A stretch of DNA of 64,000 nucleotides, taken from contig NZ_CP155079.2 in assembly GCF_039634365.2 (NCBI RefSeq), positions 2,480,001 through 2,544,000 of the forward strand, in the 5' to 3' direction. Position 1 is the stretch's first letter. The number at the start of each line of letters is the position of its first letter. The stretch comes from Mucilaginibacter sp. PAMB04168. GTDB taxonomy: Bacteria > Bacteroidota > Bacteroidia > Sphingobacteriales > Sphingobacteriaceae. A program made the translations under genes and the position numbers. A model generated the notes under the pieces. It had not been told where the DNA came from, did no database searches, and was given only the letters and a program-made list of their open reading frames with translations. Shown piece after piece: positions 8,695 to 15,767 of this stretch.

Positions 8695-11061
8695 ATGTTA
8701 TATCCGGACAATAGTGCAGATAAATTAGGCTTTACCGAAGTAAAGGAACTGATAAAAGCACACTGCCTGAGCACCATGGGCCAGCAAATGGTGGACAAAA
8801 TACAGGTGATGAATAATTATGATCAGATACATAAGTTTCTGAGTCAGGCCCAAGAATTTAAAAACATATTGCTAAATGATGCGGCTCTGCCCATCAACCA
8901 TTTTTTTGACATCAAGACTCTTGCCAGTAAGGTTAAGATAGAAGGGACCTTCTTATCTGAAGAAGAGTTTTTTCAGATACAAACCTCACTGGCAACTGTG
9001 TTTGCTGTAATTGGTTATTTTAACGAGCGGGAAGGGCTATACCCTAACCTTGAAGCCTTATTTGAGCACTTACCCATAGAGAAGGCCATTATTAAAAAGA
9101 TTGATATGGTGCTGGATGCAAAGGGTAAGATACGGCCAAATGCGTCGCGCGAGTTGCTGGACATTACTTCAGGCATTGCCAAAGCTGAACAGGAAGCCCG
9201 TCACAAAATTGATCAGATCTTTAAAAGCGCCTCTTCTAACGGCTGGACAGCCGACGGCTCACTTACCATTAGGGACGGTCGCCTGTGTATACCTTTACTA
9301 GCCGAAAACAAGCGTAAGTTAAAAGGCTTCATTCATGATGAGTCATCAACCGGCCAAACGGTTTATATGGAGCCGGAGGAAGTATTTAGCCTCAATAACC
9401 GTATACGTGACCTCGAATTTGAACGCCGCCGCGAAATTATAAAGATATTAACGCAGTTAACTGATGAGTTGCGACCCTACGTGCCGTTGCTATTATCCTA
9501 TCACAGCTTGTTAACCAAGTTAGACTTTGTTCGTGCAAAGGCCTTATTTGCTATAGATATTGAAGGTGAGATGCCCATAGTAGTTAACGAAGCCAAGTTG
9601 AGGCTTATAAACGCGAGGCACCCTTTGCTATTCTTAAGTTTTATAAAGGAAAAGAAAACCGTAGTACCGCTTAACGTGAGCATTGATGATGGCGTGCGTA
9701 TAATTACAGTATCAGGGCCTAATGCCGGTGGTAAGTCGGTTTGTATGAAAACGGTTGGCTTGTTACAATTAATGAGCCAAGCGGGATTGCTCATACCTGC
9801 TGATGAAAATAGCACGGTTGGCGTATTTAAGCAGGTATTTGTAGATATTGGCGATGACCAATCCATCGAAAGTGATTTAAGTACCTACAGTGCGCATTTA
9901 TCAAAAATGAAGCACTTTGTAGAGATGGCCAATGGTAGAACTTTGATTTTGATTGATGAGTTTGGTACCGGTACAGACCCTCAATTTGGTGGACCCATTG
10001 CAGAGGCGGTTTTGGAGTCGTTAAATCAAAAAAAGGTAAGAGGAATGGTAACTACACACTACTCAAACCTTAAAATATTTTCGAGCAACACCGAGGGTAT
10101 AGAAAATGCCTCCATGTTGTTTGACAACCAGCAAATGCGGCCGTTGTATCAATTAGAGGTAGGTAAGCCAGGTAGCTCTTACGCTTTTGAAATTGCTCAA
10201 AAAATTGGTTTACCGCCGCAGGTGCTTAACCTGGCCAAAAATAAAGTTAGTGCTGGCCAAAAAAAGGTAGATACTTTATTAGTTGATCTGGAGCGGGAAA
10301 AGAAAGAGATTTACGATACCAAGGTGCAGCTTGACCGTCAGCAGCGGCGGGTTGATAATTTGCTTACCGAGAACGAGAAGCTGAAAAGTTACCTGGAAGA
10401 AAATCAAAAAGCCTTAATACGGGACGCGAAACAACAGGCCAAGGATATCATAACCAATGCTAATAAACTGGTTGAGAATACGATAGCCGAAATTAAAAGC
10501 AATCAGGCTGATAAAGAAAAAACCAAGGTATTACGTGAAAACCTAAACCGGGAGGTGGAGAAGAATACAGTTAAGGCTGCTGCGCCAGCAAAACTAACAG
10601 GCGATGAAGACTTAAAAGTAGGTGATTGGGTTAAACTGACAGACTCAAACACTACCGGCCAGGTAATGGAGATTGCCAAGGATAATGTAATTATAGCCAT
10701 AGGTGATCTGCGGACGGTAGCTAAGCGCAAGCGCGTGCAAAAGGTATCGCGTAAGGAAGTGCCAAAAGAGATTCGCCGTGCAGGAACCAGCGCATCATCA
10801 ACCAGTGATGTAGCAGGCTTTAGCCCCGAGATTGATGTACGTGGTATGCGTGGAGAAGATGCTTTGCATGCTATTGAAAAGCTATTGGACCGTGCCCTGA
10901 TGATGAGTTTCGGCTCACTTAAAATTATACATGGTAAAGGCGATGGCATACTACGCAAATTAATACGCAACTATTTTAAGAAATACGATCAGGTTAGCCA
11001 CATGGAAGACGAACACCAGGATAGGGGCGGTGATGGTATTACTTATGTTTACCTAAAGTAA
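8695..11061 (+). CDS. mutS2: Endonuclease MutS2 (MutSB)
   Basis: 788 residues, normal for MutS2. It lacks the mismatch-binding domain I of MutS. It has the core/lever helices (about 1-300), the ABC-type ATPase with Walker A SGPNAGGKS (Lys347), Walker B LILIDEFGTGTDP and VTTHYSNLK, then a long coiled coil (about 510-620), a small KOW-like segment and a C-terminal Smr nuclease domain (about 712-788, IDVRGMRGEDAL). MutS2 acts in suppression of recombination and in rescue of collided ribosomes. The Smr signature HGxGTGxLR reads HGKGDGILR here, with Thr replaced by Asp. A perfect hairpin terminator follows. Confidence 0.96.
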   Translation: MLYPDNSADKLGFTEVKELIKAHCLSTMGQQMVDKIQVMNNYDQIHKFLSQAQEFKNILLNDAALPINHFFDIKTLASKVKIEGTFLSEEEFFQIQTSLATVFAVIGYFNEREGLYPNLEALFEHLPIEKAIIKKIDMVLDAKGKIRPNASRELLDITSGIAKAEQEARHKIDQIFKSASSNGWTADGSLTIRDGRLCIPLLAENKRKLKGFIHDESSTGQTVYMEPEEVFSLNNRIRDLEFERRREIIKILTQLTDELRPYVPLLLSYHSLLTKLDFVRAKALFAIDIEGEMPIVVNEAKLRLINARHPLLFLSFIKEKKTVVPLNVSIDDGVRIITVSGPNAGGKSVCMKTVGLLQLMSQAGLLIPADENSTVGVFKQVFVDIGDDQSIESDLSTYSAHLSKMKHFVEMANGRTLILIDEFGTGTDPQFGGPIAEAVLESLNQKKVRGMVTTHYSNLKIFSSNTEGIENASMLFDNQQMRPLYQLEVGKPGSSYAFEIAQKIGLPPQVLNLAKNKVSAGQKKVDTLLVDLEREKKEIYDTKVQLDRQQRRVDNLLTENEKLKSYLEENQKALIRDAKQQAKDIITNANKLVENTIAEIKSNQADKEKTKVLRENLNREVEKNTVKAAAPAKLTGDEDLKVGDWVKLTDSNTTGQVMEIAKDNVIIAIGDLRTVAKRKRVQKVSRKEVPKEIRRAGTSASSTSDVAGFSPEIDVRGMRGEDALHAIEKLLDRALMMSFGSLKIIHGKGDGILRKLIRNYFKKYDQVSHMEDEHQDRGGDGITYVYLK

Positions 11062-11092
11062 GGGTAATGAAAGTAGGTAAAGGGGGACCATA

Positions 11093-11137
11093 AAACCAAA
11101 AAGCGGCTGTTGATCATCAACAGCCGCTTTTTGGTTT
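11093..11137. terminator. Bidirectional intrinsic terminator between mutS2 and galU
   Basis: A perfect inverted repeat with 22-nt arms (11093-11114 and 11116-11137) surrounds a central C. The stem core is AAGCGGCTGTTGAT, and A-tract and T-tract ends on both sides make it functional in either direction. It separates the convergent mutS2 (+) and galU (-) genes and lies directly after the galU stop. Confidence 0.92.
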
Positions 11138-11139
11138 AG

Positions 11140-12015
11140 TTAAAACTGATCTTTATGTTGCTCTACAATTTCTTTTAAAAACGCATAAAAGGGCTTGGCA
11201 AACTCCTTACGGCGCAAGGCAAATTCTACGTTTGTTTTCAAGAAATCAAGCTTGTTGCCAATATCATAACGTTTACCTTCAATAGTGTGCGCATACATGC
11301 TTTCACTTTTTAGCAGGTTAAGCATGGCATCAGTTAATTGCACCTCGTTGTTTTTTCCCGGAGGCGTTTTCTCTAAGGCGGTATAAATCTCTGGTGTTAA
11401 GATATAGCGGCCTGCAATGGCCAGATTTGATGGAGCCTTGTCAACATCAGGCTTCTCTATCAGCGTATTCAGGTTCATCAACGTGTCAGACAGCATATCG
11501 CCACCCACAATGCCGTAACGCGAAACTTTATCATGCGGAACGGTTTCTACTGCAATAACCGTGCTTTGATACTGTTCATAAATGTCTATTAATTGCTGCG
11601 TAACTGGTATCACAGAGTTGATGATGGTATCACCTAATAACACGGCAAACGGCTCTTTACCAGTGTGATGGCGGGCATAGCAAATAGCATCGCCCAAACC
11701 GTTAATCTCTTTTTGGCGAATGAAGTGGATATTAGCCATGTCAGATAAGTGCATGATCTCGTCATACATTTTATCTTCTTTCTCCAGCAAACGCTCTTCT
11801 AATTCCGGATGACGGTCAAAGTGATCTTCAATTGATCTTTTCCCTTTTCCCGATATAATTAGAATATCTTCAATGCCTGAGTCAACCGCTTCTTGTACCA
11901 CATACTGTATAGTAGGCGTATCAATTATAGGGAGCATTTCTTTTGGAGACGCTTTGGTTGCGGGCAAAAACCGGGTACCTAATCCTGCCGCTGGAATTAC
12001 TGCTTTCTTTACCAT
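11140..12015 (-). CDS. galU: UTP-glucose-1-phosphate uridylyltransferase
   Basis: 291 residues, the usual GalU length. It converts glucose-1-phosphate and UTP to UDP-glucose. The N-terminal nucleotide-binding signature AAGLGTRFLPATKASPKEMLP (Lys in the loop) is intact. Further marks are PTIQYVVQEAVDSGI, the FAVLLGDTI metal site, the substrate strand GRYILTPEIY and the C-terminal GKRYDIGNKLDFLK. It starts 2 nt after the stop of a glucuronokinase-like GHMP kinase, so the two are surely translated from one message. GalU-family enzymes can be promiscuous, so UTP transfer to glucuronate-1-phosphate is a possible extra role in this pair. Confidence 0.93.
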   Translation of the reverse strand: MVKKAVIPAAGLGTRFLPATKASPKEMLPIIDTPTIQYVVQEAVDSGIEDILIISGKGKRSIEDHFDRHPELEERLLEKEDKMYDEIMHLSDMANIHFIRQKEINGLGDAICYARHHTGKEPFAVLLGDTIINSVIPVTQQLIDIYEQYQSTVIAVETVPHDKVSRYGIVGGDMLSDTLMNLNTLIEKPDVDKAPSNLAIAGRYILTPEIYTALEKTPPGKNNEVQLTDAMLNLLKSESMYAHTIEGKRYDIGNKLDFLKTNVEFALRRKEFAKPFYAFLKEIVEQHKDQF

Positions 12016-12017
12016 AA

Positions 12018-13013
12018 TTATATCATATAGGGCTTTATTACCCTGGCGTTAATCTTTTTTAAACTGTAAACCAGCTTCTTCAACATCTCATCATCCTCGT
12101 AAATGCCTATAATTGCCCCGCCCGATCCTGTAAAGGAAGCCGATGCGCCACAATTACGGGCAGTATTCACCAACTCCATATTGCTGTCGCTAATGCTCAT
12201 TATTTTGCAGCGGTTATCAAAGTTGGCGTTTATTAATTGTCCTAATAAATTGTAGTCCTGGTTCTTGATAGCCTCTGCGCCTTCATCGGCCAGGTTGGCA
12301 ATCGTTTTTAGGGTGCTTATTACATGCTCGTCGCCCTTGTCATATTTAGAGCGGATCTCGTTCAACACTTTGCCTGATACTTTGCCCAAATCTGTTTTGT
12401 AGGCAATATATAGTTTAGGTAACAAATTTGGATCAATAGGGGTGTAAATGCCGTAACCGTGTTCATCCATCTGTACCTTGTTAAAATCCATATGCACACA
12501 GCCTTCATAGCATTGTATTACGCGGTCTTGCAAGCCTGCGTTAATGCCCATTTCCTGCGTCTCGGCTTGCAAAGCAATGTTAGGCAGTAAATGAACCGGA
12601 ATATCAATATTATAAAAGCGCATTAATGCTTTCAGCGTAGCAATAATAATAGCACTAGAGCCGGCCAAACCAACCTGTCGTGGTATGGAAGAATGATAGC
12701 GTATAGTGAAATTTTTGTTGGATAGCTTAATACTGTTTTCGTCGCAATAGTCGCAAAACTTCTTAATAGCAGCTTTTATAATGGGGATGCCGCCGTTATA
12801 GCCAATTAGGCTAACGGTGTCTCTTAGGTGATAAACGTTTCTAAATGCGTTGGCATCAGCCTCTTGCGGCTCAATAACCAGTTCGGGCGACTGATAGAGT
12901 AGTATGTGGGCTCCAAAGTTTTTGATGCTTAAACTTATGGTTTTTCCGAAGTAGCCATCGCTGGGGTTGCCCAGCAATCCGGCTCTTGCGAACGCCCTCG
13001 AATCAATTATCAT
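12018..13013 (-). CDS. GHMP-family sugar kinase, glucuronokinase-like
   Basis: 331 residues with GHMP kinase motifs. Motif I is ARAGLLGNPSDGYFGKTIS near residue 9. The ATP loop IPRQVGLAGSSAIIIATLKAL (about 112-132) follows, and motif 3 is GASASFTGSGGAIIGIY near the C-terminus. The NPSDGYFGK and PRQVGLAGSSAI pattern resembles plant glucuronokinase, which phosphorylates glucuronate at C1, more than galactokinase or mevalonate kinase. The gene directly precedes galU (2 nt gap), as expected for a salvage route from free uronic acid to a UDP-sugar. Substrate assignment is inference; L-fucose or heptose kinases share the fold. Confidence 0.8.
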   Translation of the reverse strand: MIIDSRAFARAGLLGNPSDGYFGKTISLSIKNFGAHILLYQSPELVIEPQEADANAFRNVYHLRDTVSLIGYNGGIPIIKAAIKKFCDYCDENSIKLSNKNFTIRYHSSIPRQVGLAGSSAIIIATLKALMRFYNIDIPVHLLPNIALQAETQEMGINAGLQDRVIQCYEGCVHMDFNKVQMDEHGYGIYTPIDPNLLPKLYIAYKTDLGKVSGKVLNEIRSKYDKGDEHVISTLKTIANLADEGAEAIKNQDYNLLGQLINANFDNRCKIMSISDSNMELVNTARNCGASASFTGSGGAIIGIYEDDEMLKKLVYSLKKINARVIKPYMI

Positions 13014-13252
13014 AGGTTGAATATAACTTTTGCTAAAAATGCAGATAAATTCGAAATATCAGAATGATAAAGAGAAATTATATATTTTCAAGAAGTAAAA
13101 TTTGAACGGCTTTATGGTCGAATCTTAAAAAAGTAGCGTTGAACCGAAATATATTATCTTATTCTGGAACGGTATTTAAAATATTATTACGTGATGCAAA
13201 AGTGAATTTTAATTATTCATATTGCATGCTAATGGAACTACACTTTAAGTGA

Positions 13253-13405
13253 CTAACTCTTTGGACAGCTGCGGCACCGTTTGCCTTTCTTATACTTTTT
13301 GCAGCACTTTTTGTAAACGCAGTCCAGCTGAAAAGTAAACTCTTTCATCAACAATGGTTGATTAACGTTATATTCGGCTGGTGTATTTGTAAGCTCTTTA
13401 TCCAT
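13253..13405 (-). CDS. 50-residue Cys/Lys-rich miniprotein
   Basis: A short reading frame from ATG at 13405 to TAG at 13253. Its second half has Cys29, Cys34, Cys35, Cys44 and Cys47 (C-x4-CC-x8-C-x2-C) embedded in Lys/Arg-rich sequence, and it ends CRSCPKS. The spacing suggests a small metal-binding or redox module with a basic surface, but I do not recognise a named family. A TAnnTTTG-type box (TACCTTTG) lies just upstream at 13421-13428. No neighbour shares its strand closely: the GHMP kinase start is 240 nt downstream. The reality of the gene rests on the ordered Cys pattern and the promoter-like box. Confidence 0.6.
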   Translation of the reverse strand: MDKELTNTPAEYNVNQPLLMKEFTFQLDCVYKKCCKKYKKGKRCRSCPKS

Positions 13406-13420
13406 GGCACTTTGCTGTGA

Positions 13421-13428
13421 CAAAGGTA
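13421..13428 (-). promoter_or_regulatory. Bacteroidota-type -7 box (TACCTTTG) for the Cys-rich miniprotein
   Basis: On the minus strand this reads TACCTTTG, an exact match to the Bacteroidota -7 consensus TAnnTTTG. It ends 15 nt before the ATG at 13405. A convincing -33 TTG at the right spacing is not obvious, so this is a partial match. Confidence 0.4.
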
Positions 13429-13479
13429 GTTTATAATTATTCTAAATAAAAGAACTGTTTTCAATTTAATATTACTGGA

Positions 13480-14559
13480 ATGCATAAAATATGCTTTTGT
13501 TTACTAGTTAGCTTAGCAACAACGTTGGCTGCTCATGCGCAAGATGTAGTTGTAAAAAGTAATGATAATCATATACATTACATGGGCAGGGTAGACATAC
13601 AGCCCGAACGAACTATGCTGGCCTGGTCTGGCACGAGCGCAAAAATTAATTTTAACGGCACCGGTGTTAAAGCTGTATTGCAGGATGAAGGCGGCAATAA
13701 TTACTACAATGTAATTATTGATGGTACAGTTACGCAGCGCATTCAGATTGACGCTCAAAAACATGCTTATACTTTAGCGGCAAATTTACCTAAGGCGAAC
13801 CACACTTTGGAGTTGTTTAAGCTAACAGAGTGGGCAATGGGTAAAACCTGGCTGTACGAATTTGATCTGGATGCAGGTTCTGCACTTTTAGCTGCGCCGG
13901 CTATTAAGAAACATAAGATTGAGTTTTTTGGTAATTCTATAACCTGCGGCTTTGCTGTATTGGATACAACCGGAAAAGATCGTGGATCTGCTCCTTATGA
14001 AGATAATTATCAGAGTTATGCCGCTATAACCGCCAGGCACTTCGACGCCGAATACTATTGCACGGCTCGGAGCGGTATAGGCGTTTTGGTAAGCTGGTTT
14101 CCGCAGATTATGCCGGAGATGTACGATAAAGTCGATCCGTCTAACTTGCAACTGAAGTGGGACTTCACCCGTTATACGCCTGATGTGGTTGTAATTAACT
14201 TGTTCCAAAACGATTCCTGGCTGGTAGAACACCCAGAGCATCCGGAATTTAAAGCGCGTTTTGGTGATAAAAAGCCAACGCCTGCGCAGATAGTTGCCGC
14301 TTATCAAACTTTTGTAAAAACCATTCGCTCAAAGTATCCTAAGGCTCAAATTATTTGTGCCTTAGGCAGTATGGATGCCAGCCGCGAAGGTTCGCCATGG
14401 CCGGGATACATAAAGCAGGCCATAGTGGGTTTAAAAGATAAAAGTATTCAATCATTCATATTCCCTGCTAAAAATACGCCCGGCCACCCCAGTAAAAAGG
14501 AACAAATAGATATGGCTAATCAGTTAATTGGCTTTATAGAGAAGAATGTAAAGTGGTAG
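13480..14559 (+). CDS. Secreted CE2-type SGNH carbohydrate esterase
   Basis: 359 residues with a signal peptide (about 1-20, cleavage near AHAQ). Residues about 25-140 form a beta-sandwich and about 145-359 an SGNH hydrolase. The catalytic block is FFGNSITCGF (Ser nucleophile); the oxyanion Asn is in VVINLFQNDSW and the His in PGHPSKKEQ. This two-domain layout is that of carbohydrate esterase family 2 (acetyl-xylan/mannan deacetylases). It likely removes acetyl groups from plant or microbial polysaccharide in the periplasm or outside. It is transcribed in the same direction as the GH2 enzyme further right but not as one operon. Confidence 0.85.
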   Translation: MHKICFCLLVSLATTLAAHAQDVVVKSNDNHIHYMGRVDIQPERTMLAWSGTSAKINFNGTGVKAVLQDEGGNNYYNVIIDGTVTQRIQIDAQKHAYTLAANLPKANHTLELFKLTEWAMGKTWLYEFDLDAGSALLAAPAIKKHKIEFFGNSITCGFAVLDTTGKDRGSAPYEDNYQSYAAITARHFDAEYYCTARSGIGVLVSWFPQIMPEMYDKVDPSNLQLKWDFTRYTPDVVVINLFQNDSWLVEHPEHPEFKARFGDKKPTPAQIVAAYQTFVKTIRSKYPKAQIICALGSMDASREGSPWPGYIKQAIVGLKDKSIQSFIFPAKNTPGHPSKKEQIDMANQLIGFIEKNVKW

Positions 14560-14647
14560 TTTAAGGTTTAAGTTTGCTGTGGCACGATTTGAGTTTTCTT
14601 CAACCCGGAATGTAATCATGCTGAAAATTAAATGCAGTGGTATTGAA

Positions 14648-14794
14648 TCAGCCAGGGAAAATTAAATTGAGCCTTTGCCTGTTGAACTTCTTTAAGTATT
14701 CATTAAACGCTTCGTTTTCCGTTGGTGTTGCATACAAACCACTATGGTTCTTAAAGGCAGCAAAATGTACTAGGTTTCCGTTAAAATAATTACT
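14648..14794 (-). pseudogene. Remnant of a DUF1801 (YdhG-like) gene
   Basis: The minus-strand frame reads GNLVHFAAFKNHSGLYATPT then ENEAFNEYLKKF and IFPG before a stop. This closely follows the DUF1801 core (NLVHFAAFKNHIGFYPTP..AFxEELxxYK..QFP). The normal N-terminal part is absent. Upstream, the frame runs into unrelated sequence and the terminator hairpin, and the C-terminal helix after the QFP-like position is lost at the stop codon. What remains is about 49 residues of a roughly 120-residue family, so I call it a decayed fragment, not a working gene. Confidence 0.65.
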
Positions 14795-14858
14795 TAATGC
14801 GCCCGTGAGGTATATTTCTACTTTTACAAGGGTAATGACGCCGGGGGAGCGTCTATAA

Positions 14859-14893
14859 AAAAAGCGCTCTGTGAAATTCACAGAGCGCTTTTT
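14859..14893 (-). terminator. Intrinsic terminator downstream of the acidic-protein gene
   Basis: Perfect 17-nt arms (14859-14875 and 14877-14893) with core AAGCGCTCTGTGAA and T/A tracts at both ends. It lies 19 nt past the stop of the minus-strand gene at 14912 and would stop transcription in both directions. Confidence 0.88.
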
Positions 14894-14911
14894 AAACAGT
14901 AAAAATTTTGC

Positions 14912-15496
14912 TTACTGATTCTCCGGACTGTTGCTACCATAGTCTGGCGTGCCTTTATCGTCCTCTGGCTTGTAATAAGCGGTGCCTTCCGTATCAGATT
15001 CATCCTGACCTACTTTTTGGCGGTCGCCGTCATTATCTGCTGTTCCTTCTTGGGTGCGGCCATTGTCTTGTTCAACACCGCCTACTTTTTGTTGCTCGGG
15101 CTCTTCACGGTAGCCCGGAACTTCTTCTTTTCCTTCGTTCACGTCTGGTTCTCCTTGTTGGTCTTGTGGTTTAAAATTTTGATTTTCGGGGTGTTCCTGC
15201 AGGGGTTCTGTACGTTTAAAATAATCGTTACTGTAACCCGCAGTGCGCGATGGGTTGGCTAAATCATCACCCGAACGGTTTTCACTCATCTCGCCAAAAC
15301 TTTGTCCGCCCATGCCGTGGCTTTCATAGCCGGGCTGATCGGGGTTGTGCTCTTCGCCGCCAAATATGGTGCGTTTCAAATCGCTTTCATCCAAATTACT
15401 ATCATCCTTTACCTCATAACCGCCTGCTGGTGCATCGGCCGTTTGCTCGGTATGGTGAGGATAATCTTTGGTTGGCTCATCATCATAGGGTACCAT
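14912..15496 (-). CDS. Acidic, intrinsically disordered protein of unknown function
   Basis: 194 residues made almost only of D, E, G, N, P, Q, S and Y, with no hydrophobic core, no signal peptide and no Cys. Short motifs recur (QKVG twice, EGTA twice, and spaced YE/YK/YG tyrosines). The composition suggests a disordered, highly hydrophilic, stress-type (hydrophilin-like) protein, but no named family is evident. Its terminator supports real transcription in this direction. The complementary strand contains long hydrophobic open frames that are a by-product of the codon bias and are not genes. It starts 271 nt upstream of and divergent from the GH2 gene. Confidence 0.65.
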   Translation of the reverse strand: MVPYDDEPTKDYPHHTEQTADAPAGGYEVKDDSNLDESDLKRTIFGGEEHNPDQPGYESHGMGGQSFGEMSENRSGDDLANPSRTAGYSNDYFKRTEPLQEHPENQNFKPQDQQGEPDVNEGKEEVPGYREEPEQQKVGGVEQDNGRTQEGTADNDGDRQKVGQDESDTEGTAYYKPEDDKGTPDYGSNSPENQ

Positions 15497-15628
15497 AGGT
15501 TCTGTTTTTTAGATGTATATTAAGTAAACAACCAGATGGAAAAAAGTTTTGCTTTAAGCTTTAACGAGTAATGTTTGTAATGGGTTTGGGTAACCACAAA
15601 ATGGAAGCCTTACCAATTTAATTTAAAA

Positions 15629-15643
15629 GTGTATTAAATACAC
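15629..15643. promoter_or_regulatory. Perfect 15-nt palindrome, candidate operator
   Basis: GTGTATT-A-AATACAC is a perfect inverted repeat with 7-nt arms. It ends 3 nt before a TATGTTTG box (15647-15654) on the plus strand, upstream of the GH2 gene. The position just upstream of a -7 box suits a repressor or activator site. Confidence 0.35.
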
Positions 15644-15646
15644 AAT

Positions 15647-15654
15647 TATGTTTG
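15647..15654 (+). promoter_or_regulatory. -7 promoter box (TATGTTTG) upstream of GH2 gene
   Basis: Exact match to TAnnTTTG. It lies 113 nt before the GH2 ATG, which implies a leader of about 105 nt. No clear -33 TTG is seen; the palindrome at 15629-15643 occupies part of that spacer. Confidence 0.4.
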
Positions 15655-15767
15655 CTATTCTTCACCAAAAATCGTCTTTTTATGGCCAGTAAATGCCAGG
15701 CGTGTAGCTATGATATCGCCACCGCCCAATTAGCATTATAAACCAAAAATTGTAAAGCGTATTTTCT

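Larger units (their letters stand above)
14560..14911. other. Intergenic stretch holding a gene remnant and a terminator
   Basis: This 352-nt gap between the convergent esterase and acidic-protein genes contains a DUF1801-like remnant (14648-14794) and a perfect hairpin (14859-14893), listed separately. The first 88 nt after the esterase stop show nothing recognisable. Confidence 0.6.

Noticed and set aside
10503..10970. 155-codon minus-strand frame inside mutS2
   Set aside because: Fully opposite the coiled-coil and Smr part of an intact mutS2; no homology features.
14908..15523. Long hydrophobic open frames on the plus strand opposite the acidic disordered protein
   Set aside because: They are mirror frames of a strongly biased minus-strand gene, have no family features, and the terminator lies on the minus-strand gene's side.
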